DNA of 64,000 bases from Ornithinibacillus bavariensis. Its GTDB lineage: Bacteria; Bacillota; Bacilli; Bacillales; Amphibacillaceae. Of the stretch, positions 58,692 through 64,000 are shown in pieces. Numbering within the stretch: the first letter of the stretch is position 1; each line of letters starts with the position of its first letter. The notes under the pieces are model-generated. The model saw only the letters and a list, made by a program, of their open reading frames with translations, searched no databases and was not told the DNA's origin. The position numbers and the translations under genes are program-made. The stretch is from NCBI RefSeq assembly GCF_018333235.1, contig NZ_BORP01000002.1:186001-250000 (forward strand), read 5' to 3'.

Positions 58692-60839
58692 CTACATAAG
58701 CCCATTCTTCACCAGAACAGCTTTTATCTTTGTATAATCATAATCCTCTGGCAACGCCTCTTTAAGTGGCTTTAACTTAGGCTCTTCTACCACTTCTCTT
58801 GTTGTAAGTACCTTTGCCTCCTCTTCATCAGTAAAGAAGATATCCCAAGCAATTGGGTAACCATCCTGGAATGCTTTGAAAAGATGACTTTCAACTGTAA
58901 TCGTAGTCATCTCTCGAATAGCGGCTATTTCCTTTATTGATTTTCCGGACTGAAATAGCTTATAGCTTACTAAATGACTTGGGCCTTCATCTTCTTTTCT
59001 TTTTGGTTTGGAAGCATTTGGTGCATTCCCAGTAATTTTAATTCTCCTTTTAGCCTCGGGATGATCACCACGCCATTTACGAATAACTTCTAAAAAGATA
59101 TCCCCATATTGGTCGTATTTTTTCTCGCCGATACCTTTAATTTCAAGCATATCTTCCTTCGTTTCCGGGAAATACCTACTAAGCTCTTTTAAGGTAACAT
59201 CTGAAAATAGAACATAGGGTGGAACATTTTGTTCGTCCGCTAGTTTTTTACGTAATTGACGTAACGCATCAAATAAATCCTTATAGTAATCATCCTCTTC
59301 CGTCGTAGGGATGGATACCATATACATTTCAACAGTTCTACTCCCTTTTAAAACATCGATGGAATTTTTGTTTAGCTTTAATGTTGGGTATTTCCCCTCT
59401 TCTGTTGCAAGCAATTGTTCAGCAATCAAAAAGTGAATTTTTTCAGTGATTTCCTTCTCTGTATAGGTAGACAATAGCCCATAGGTAGTCAGGTTGTGAA
59501 GTTGGAACTCTTTCAGCTTTTTATCGCTAGAACCTTTTAATACCTTGGCAGTCATGCTAACACCAAATCGCTCTCCCATGCGTTTAACACAGGATAAAAT
59601 CATTTGTGCTTCTTCAGTAATGTCTGTTTTTTCTGTCTTGCTAACACAGTTGCTACAGCGACCACAATTTATATGCTCGGAGCTATCATTAAAATAATCT
59701 AAAATATACGTATGTAAGCAGCTCTGGGTATGGCAATAATTAACCATTGCCTGTAATTTCCTATACTCATTTTGTTTCGCATTTTCATCCATCAAGGAGC
59801 GCTCAATTAAAAACTTTTGCAGTTGAATGTCCTGTGGTGAAAATAACAAAATACAGTCACTGTTTTCTCCATCGCGCCCCGCCCTACCAGCTTCCTGATA
59901 ATAGGATTCAATGTTCATTGGCATGGCATAGTGAATCACATAACGAACATTGCTTTTATCAATACCCATTCCAAAAGCGTTAGTGGCGATCATAACTTGC
60001 TTCTCGTCATGTATAAAGGCTGCTTGCTCCTCTTTACGTTCATTTTCAGACATCCCAGCATGGTATTTCGCAACATTGACTCCTCTTTTTAATAATTGCT
60101 CATAAATAGCGTCTGCCTGTTTTCGCGTAGCTGTATAAATGATACCAGAATCATCTAGATGATCCTCTAAATAAGAACGGATAAAGGAAAAACGATCACG
60201 TCCTTTTATAATATGAAATGTGAGATTTTCTCTCGCAAAACCGGTATTAATGACATGCTGCGCTTCAATCTGAAGTAATGTCTGTATATCAGCAATTACC
60301 TCTTCAGTAGCTGTAGCGGTTAATGCCATAAATACAGGGATATTGCCAAGCTTTTTTAAATTTGGAACAATAGACCGGTAGCTTGGACGGAAATCATGCC
60401 CCCATTGAGAGATACAGTGGGCTTCATCAAAAGCAACCAGAGAAATGTTAAGCTGCTTCATTGTATTTATAAATGTCTGGGATTCAAATCTTTCGGGAGC
60501 AACATAGACAAATTTATATTGGCCTTTAACTATTTCTTCCATTCGACTATCCTGTTCGGAATTGGTTAAGGAGCTGTTAATAAAGGTTGCTGAAATTCCT
60601 AATGCAACTAATGAATCAACCTGATCCTTCATAAGAGATATTAGTGGGGAAATGATAATAGCTGTTCCATCTAAAATTAGACCTGGTATTTGATAGCAAA
60701 TTGATTTACCACCACCGGTTGGCATAACAGCTAACGTATTCGTAGCAGACAGAACACGGCTAATTACTTCGTTCTGTCCAGGCCGAAAAGCATCATAGCC
60801 AAAGTAACTTTTAAGGACTTTTTCTTTATCTTGAATCAT
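58692..60839 (-). CDS. recQ: ATP-dependent DNA helicase RecQ
   Basis: This 715-residue 3'-5' helicase unwinds DNA in repair and recombination. ATG 60839 (GGAGGAG six bases upstream) is the start; a longer in-frame ORF to 60935 has no site. Visible motifs are Walker A MPTGGGKSICYQ, the DEAH box FDEAHCISQWGHDFRP, and ATNAFGMGIDKSNVRYVIH...QEAGRAGRDG. The zinc-binding cysteines lie in the SCLHTYIL and CGRCSNC region, and an HRDC domain near LFDALRQLRKKLADEQ is followed by a C-terminal helix-turn-helix tail. It is the long RecQ form with all domains. Confidence 0.95.
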   Translation of the reverse strand: MIQDKEKVLKSYFGYDAFRPGQNEVISRVLSATNTLAVMPTGGGKSICYQIPGLILDGTAIIISPLISLMKDQVDSLVALGISATFINSSLTNSEQDSRMEEIVKGQYKFVYVAPERFESQTFINTMKQLNISLVAFDEAHCISQWGHDFRPSYRSIVPNLKKLGNIPVFMALTATATEEVIADIQTLLQIEAQHVINTGFARENLTFHIIKGRDRFSFIRSYLEDHLDDSGIIYTATRKQADAIYEQLLKRGVNVAKYHAGMSENERKEEQAAFIHDEKQVMIATNAFGMGIDKSNVRYVIHYAMPMNIESYYQEAGRAGRDGENSDCILLFSPQDIQLQKFLIERSLMDENAKQNEYRKLQAMVNYCHTQSCLHTYILDYFNDSSEHINCGRCSNCVSKTEKTDITEEAQMILSCVKRMGERFGVSMTAKVLKGSSDKKLKEFQLHNLTTYGLLSTYTEKEITEKIHFLIAEQLLATEEGKYPTLKLNKNSIDVLKGSRTVEMYMVSIPTTEEDDYYKDLFDALRQLRKKLADEQNVPPYVLFSDVTLKELSRYFPETKEDMLEIKGIGEKKYDQYGDIFLEVIRKWRGDHPEAKRRIKITGNAPNASKPKRKEDEGPSHLVSYKLFQSGKSIKEIAAIREMTTITVESHLFKAFQDGYPIAWDIFFTDEEEAKVLTTREVVEEPKLKPLKEALPEDYDYTKIKAVLVKNGLM

Positions 60840-61162
60840 GATACTCCTCCTTCCACTGTTCATCCTACCATAATTTAAAGGTTTAAACGAATCGTAAAAA
60901 CTCGACTTTATAGTGCGAAACATGCTTTCATTCATCAGAATGACTAGCAGAAAAAAGAAGTATTTCCTTTATGAATATCGAGAAAATAAGTTTTGGAAAA
61001 GAGTAAATACTACTAAAAAGAAATTTTTGTAAAATAAATACGATGTCATCAACATTTAACCAATATGTAACCAAACCTTATAGGAATTTTAAGGATAAAA
61101 CGGTTTACTTTTTTAAAGTGGACATTTAGAATGTCCTTATATTTGTAATTAGGGGGTATGTA
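60840..61162. other. Divergent intergenic region recQ / CPA1 antiporter
   Basis: This 323-bp region has no gene. It must hold both promoters, though I cannot define them. GGACATT-TAG-AATGTCC (61120-61136), a 7-bp inverted repeat, lies 27 bp before the antiporter start and could be an operator or a leader hairpin. Confidence 0.4.
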
Positions 61163-63007
61163 ATGGAGCTATCATTACTTTTTGAAATTATGCTTATATT
61201 CTTCCTTGGTATTGGTTCACAATGGGTTGCTTGGCGCTATCGGATGCCAGCAATTGTGGTCATGGCCGTTACAGGGTTAATCATAGGTCCACTATTTGGC
61301 TTGATCAATCCAGAGGAGGATTTTGGTAGTCTATATAAACCGATCATCTCAGTTGCAGTAGCAATTATTTTATTTGAAGGAAGCTTAAATTTAAGCTTTA
61401 AAGAGCTGAGAGGCCTTGGAAAACCGGTATTTCGAATTGCGACAGTTGGTGCATTTCTCGCCTGGATATTTGGTTCATTAACAGCTCATTACATAGCTGG
61501 CTTGTCTTGGGCAGTAGCGTTTGTCATCGGTGGGCTATTTATTGTAACAGGTCCAACGGTTATCATGCCGTTACTACGACAGTCAAAATTAAAGCCTAGG
61601 CCAGCAAAGATTTTAAAATGGGAAGGTATTATTGTTGATCCAATTGGTGCATTATTAGCTGTTTTTGCCTTTGAAATCATTGCTTTTTTAACTGCGAATA
61701 ACCCAGATGGAACAAAACTTCTTCTCTTTTTTGCAGCATCTATTTTTGCAGCTGTTTTTGGTTGGTTATGTGGACGCGGAATTGGTTGGATATTCGAAAA
61801 TGGCTATATTCCCGAGTTCCTAAAATCACCTGCAGTATTTACCGCAGTAATTTTCTGTTTCACCATTCCAGATGAAATCATGCATGAAACAGGTTTATTA
61901 TCCGTAACCGCAATGGGAATTACATTAGCTAATATGGGAATATCCTCTGTTGCAGATATGCGTCATTTTAAGGAAAATATATCAATCCTGTTAATTTCGG
62001 CAATTTTTATTATGTTAACAGCGTCACTGCAATTAGATACTATTTTACACATTTTTAGTCCGAATATTATCGGTTATGTTCTCTTGATGATGTTCCTTGT
62101 AAGACCACTTTCCATTTTTCTGTCTACGATTGGAACAGGTTTGACGTTTAATGAACGATTATTGGTAGGGTGGATTGCACCAAGGGGAATAGTTGCTCTA
62201 ACCGTTTCTAGTTATTTTGCAAGTATTCTACTCGGGGCTGGCTATGATGATGCGAATATACTCACAACCCTGACATTTGGGTTAGTCTTCTTTACAGTTA
62301 TTTCGCATGGGTTTTCAATTGGATGGCTTGCAAAGAGACTAAATCTATCGATGGAAGGGAAACCTGGTACATTAATCGTTGGTAGTAATCTATTTACGGT
62401 AGAGTTAGCAAAATCACTTGCAAAGGCAGATGTACCAATCATTATCGTCGATAGCTCTTGGGAGAGGCTTAAGGCTGCAAGGGAAGCGGGTGTACCTTTC
62501 TATCATGAGGAAGTATTATCAGAGCAAACAGAATATCATTTGGATACTATTCCTTATGAATATTTAATTGCTGCAACGGACAGTAAGTCCTACAATTCAC
62601 TCGTATGTACAACATTTATGCCGGAATACGGAAGAACGAATGTCTTTAAGATAAGCCCATATGATAAGGAATATCGCTCATCATCTGAAATTGTCTCAAA
62701 AGTAGGCGGTAGAATCCTTTTCCGAAAAGAAGTGAATTTAGAAGATTTAGTCGAAAAAATAAACAAAGGGTTTGTATTCCGTCAAACGAATATTACCGAA
62801 CAATATACGTACAAGCAATATCGTGAAGACCAAGACGAGGAGACAGTATTTCTGTATATTATTAAACCGTCTGGACAAATAAAGTTTTACTCCGAGGAAA
62901 TGCGTACTGTTCCAAGTACTGGTGACATCATTGTTAGCTTAATGCCAAGAAATAAGGAAAAAGCAAAAATACAAGCAAGACTAGGAAATGGAAATAATAA
63001 TGAATAA
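61163..63007 (+). CDS. CPA1 sodium(potassium)/proton antiporter with C-terminal nucleotide-binding-like domain
   Basis: This 614-residue protein has a membrane domain of about 12-13 helices (to about residue 390) of the cation:proton antiporter-1 family. It is NhaP-like: the ILFEGSLNLSFKELR, TGPTVIMPLLRQ and WEGIIVDPIGALLAV motifs are present, the last with the ion-binding Asp. The cytoplasmic region begins GTLIVGSNLFTVELAKSLAKADVPIIIVD, which resembles an RCK/TrkA-N Rossmann domain, and ends in a TrkA-C-like segment. It probably expels sodium or potassium in exchange for protons, with a regulatory tail. Ribosome site TTAGGGGG. Salt or pH homeostasis fits a halotolerant relative. Confidence 0.9.
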   Translation: MELSLLFEIMLIFFLGIGSQWVAWRYRMPAIVVMAVTGLIIGPLFGLINPEEDFGSLYKPIISVAVAIILFEGSLNLSFKELRGLGKPVFRIATVGAFLAWIFGSLTAHYIAGLSWAVAFVIGGLFIVTGPTVIMPLLRQSKLKPRPAKILKWEGIIVDPIGALLAVFAFEIIAFLTANNPDGTKLLLFFAASIFAAVFGWLCGRGIGWIFENGYIPEFLKSPAVFTAVIFCFTIPDEIMHETGLLSVTAMGITLANMGISSVADMRHFKENISILLISAIFIMLTASLQLDTILHIFSPNIIGYVLLMMFLVRPLSIFLSTIGTGLTFNERLLVGWIAPRGIVALTVSSYFASILLGAGYDDANILTTLTFGLVFFTVISHGFSIGWLAKRLNLSMEGKPGTLIVGSNLFTVELAKSLAKADVPIIIVDSSWERLKAAREAGVPFYHEEVLSEQTEYHLDTIPYEYLIAATDSKSYNSLVCTTFMPEYGRTNVFKISPYDKEYRSSSEIVSKVGGRILFRKEVNLEDLVEKINKGFVFRQTNITEQYTYKQYREDQDEETVFLYIIKPSGQIKFYSEEMRTVPSTGDIIVSLMPRNKEKAKIQARLGNGNNNE

Positions 63008-63011
63008 TCAA

Positions 63012-63054
63012 TAAAGGAGCATGTTAGCCGATTGGGGTTAACGCTCCTTTTCAT
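63012..63054 (+). terminator. Terminator after the antiporter gene
   Basis: AAAGGAGC / GCTCCTTT with an inner GTTA/TAAC pairing is followed by TTCATTTTG. Confidence 0.8.
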
Positions 63055-63099
63055 TTTGAAAGTATTATTGAAAGGTAGATAGGGGATTCTATCCCTTCA

Positions 63100-63282
63100 T
63101 TAATCCTCATATTCTTCTAGCTTTTTATAAACTTCTGCAAGCTCTTTCTCTAAACGAACGAGCTGCTCCTCTGCAGAAGAAGCTCTACCTCTTACATAAA
63201 CCAATTTATCTAAATCACTTTGAATTCGGACATAATCAGACTTTAGCTCGTCAAGCTTATCCTCAAGTTCTTTCTTTGTCAT
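63100..63282 (-). CDS. SE1832-family small coiled-coil protein
   Basis: This 60-residue protein (MTKKELEDKLDELKSDYVRI...) consists almost entirely of heptad-like coiled coil, with Leu at regular spacing and a high Lys/Glu content. It matches the small conserved SE1832 family known from Staphylococcus and Bacillaceae. Function is unknown. The ribosome site (AAAGGAGTGATG overlapping the start region on the minus strand) is strong. It is divergent from the GNAT gene. Confidence 0.8.
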   Translation of the reverse strand: MTKKELEDKLDELKSDYVRIQSDLDKLVYVRGRASSAEEQLVRLEKELAEVYKKLEEYED

Positions 63283-63381
63283 TTCATCACTCCTTTAGCA
63301 TTAGTTTATCGTGAACGACTTTACAAAACAATGGATTCGTGTAAAATAGAACCAATTATTTAGAAGAAGGAGGTAAACAGT

Positions 63382-64000
63382 TTGAAGGTTTATTTAGAAA
63401 CATCCATTAATAACTACTTAAGTAAGGTTGAGGAGCTTTTACTTAAGGACGAAGCGAACAACAACTTAATGCTTGGCTTATTGGAAAGAGGAAGAAATAA
63501 TATTGGCATCTATACGAATGGAATCCGTTTAGGTGTCGTAGAGGAGGATGGAGAAGTCATTTATGCCTTCATGCAAACACCTCCGAACAAGTGGATACTG
63601 GCTAAGATTGATTCTGTTCAGAAAAACATCATACCAGCAATTGTTCAATTTCTATTTACGAATAAGTATCCTGTTCCTGGTGTACTTGGTCCTTTGAAGC
63701 AGGTAGAAGAATTTGTTGATTCATGGAAAGCAGTGTCTGGAAAACGTGCTGACCTAAGTATGAAGCAATTAATCTATCAGTTGGATAGTGTGAGGGTAAC
63801 GCCAGACCCAAGAGGAGAATTAATGATTGCTGAAGATACACACACACCGCTAGCTAAAAGGTGGCTATATCAGTTTGCAAAAGAAGCAAGAATGCCAATG
63901 ACAAAGCAAGAAGCAGATAGTATGGCTGTATCGTTTATTCAAAAGCAATCCCTTTTTCTTTGGAAAATGGGTGATGAAATAGTGTCTATGGCAAATAATT
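63382..64000 (+). CDS. GNAT-type N-acetyltransferase, cut by right edge
   Basis: The frame starts with TTG 63382, seven to eight bases after AAGGAGG (63368-63374), and stays open to the end of the window (206 codons visible). It begins MKVYLETSINNYLSKVEELL and includes PVPGVLGPLKQVEEFVDSW. The layout resembles Bacillus proteins with an N-terminal domain that precedes a GNAT acetyl-CoA-binding domain, which would lie mainly beyond the edge. The GNAT call is tentative as its core motif is not yet seen. Confidence 0.6.
   Translation, partial: MKVYLETSINNYLSKVEELLLKDEANNNLMLGLLERGRNNIGIYTNGIRLGVVEEDGEVIYAFMQTPPNKWILAKIDSVQKNIIPAIVQFLFTNKYPVPGVLGPLKQVEEFVDSWKAVSGKRADLSMKQLIYQLDSVRVTPDPRGELMIAEDTHTPLAKRWLYQFAKEARMPMTKQEADSMAVSFIQKQSLFLWKMGDEIVSMANN

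Noticed and set aside
60840-60935. Longer RecQ start at 60935
   Set aside because: ATG 60839 has a strong GGAGGAG site and gives the standard RecQ N-terminus; the extension has no site.

Overview
The window is AT-rich chromosomal DNA from a low-GC Gram-positive bacterium of the Bacillaceae. Support: strong AGGAGG-type ribosome sites with frequent GTG/TTG starts, abundant Rho-independent terminators, an S-box (SAM) riboswitch, CcpA cre sites, and typical Bacillus families (YuzB, YpmR/YpmS, a DUF1002 YpuA-type protein, a YocH-type LysM-3D protein, an SE1832-type coiled-coil protein, hutHUIG). The relatives that come to mind are Oceanobacillus, Virgibacillus and Ornithinibacillus, but I cannot fix the genus from sequence alone. 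No rRNA, tRNA, prophage, transposase or CRISPR array was seen.

Layout. 1-8.4 kb: the start of an acyl-CoA synthetase (minus strand, cut by the left edge), a TAXI-type TRAP uptake system, a MATE exporter, a cluster of four DnaA boxes, a lysozyme-like protein, RidA and an iron alcohol dehydrogenase. 8.5-11.6 kb: a 51-bp tandem repeat, YuzB, an MFS transporter whose real start may be ATT, and a DUF1002 protein. 11.8-30.4 kb: three complete oligopeptide ABC transporter operons back to back, first oppABCDF and then two paralogous D-F-B-C-A operons that look like a tandem duplication. 30.6-38.4 kb: a cell-wall LysM-3D protein, a 43-residue secreted or membrane peptide, the threonine-to-glycine pair kbl-tdh behind a cre site, an ABC-F ATPase, a papain-like hydrolase and ypmR-ypmS. 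38.6-45.6 kb: methionine metabolism. A metY-metX-hom operon sits behind a SAM riboswitch, with MetY carrying an extra CoA-binding-like domain; rarD follows, then methionine gamma-lyase behind a perfect cre site. 45.8-49.4 kb: cardiolipin synthase, an acyl-CoA thioesterase and a sodium:alanine symporter. 49.4-55.4 kb: a 52-bp tandem repeat array, then hutHUIG behind a cre-overlapped promoter, a short leader ORF and a terminator. 55.6-64 kb: an HxlR regulator, an M29 aminopeptidase, a methyltransferase, recQ, a CPA1 antiporter, an SE1832 protein and a GNAT protein cut by the right edge.

How the genes work together. The window is dominated by uptake and breakdown of peptides and amino acids: three peptide importers, an aminopeptidase, an alanine symporter, and routes for threonine, methionine and histidine catabolism. 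The last three each have a consensus cre site, which points to CcpA control. Methionine synthesis is separately controlled by SAM.

Most interesting items: a possible histidine-coding leader peptide that runs into the hut terminator where no hutP is present; the MetY-CoA-binding fusion; the DnaA-box cluster at 6.1-6.2 kb; and three unrelated minisatellite arrays (51, 41 and 52 bp), each lying just downstream of a terminator.
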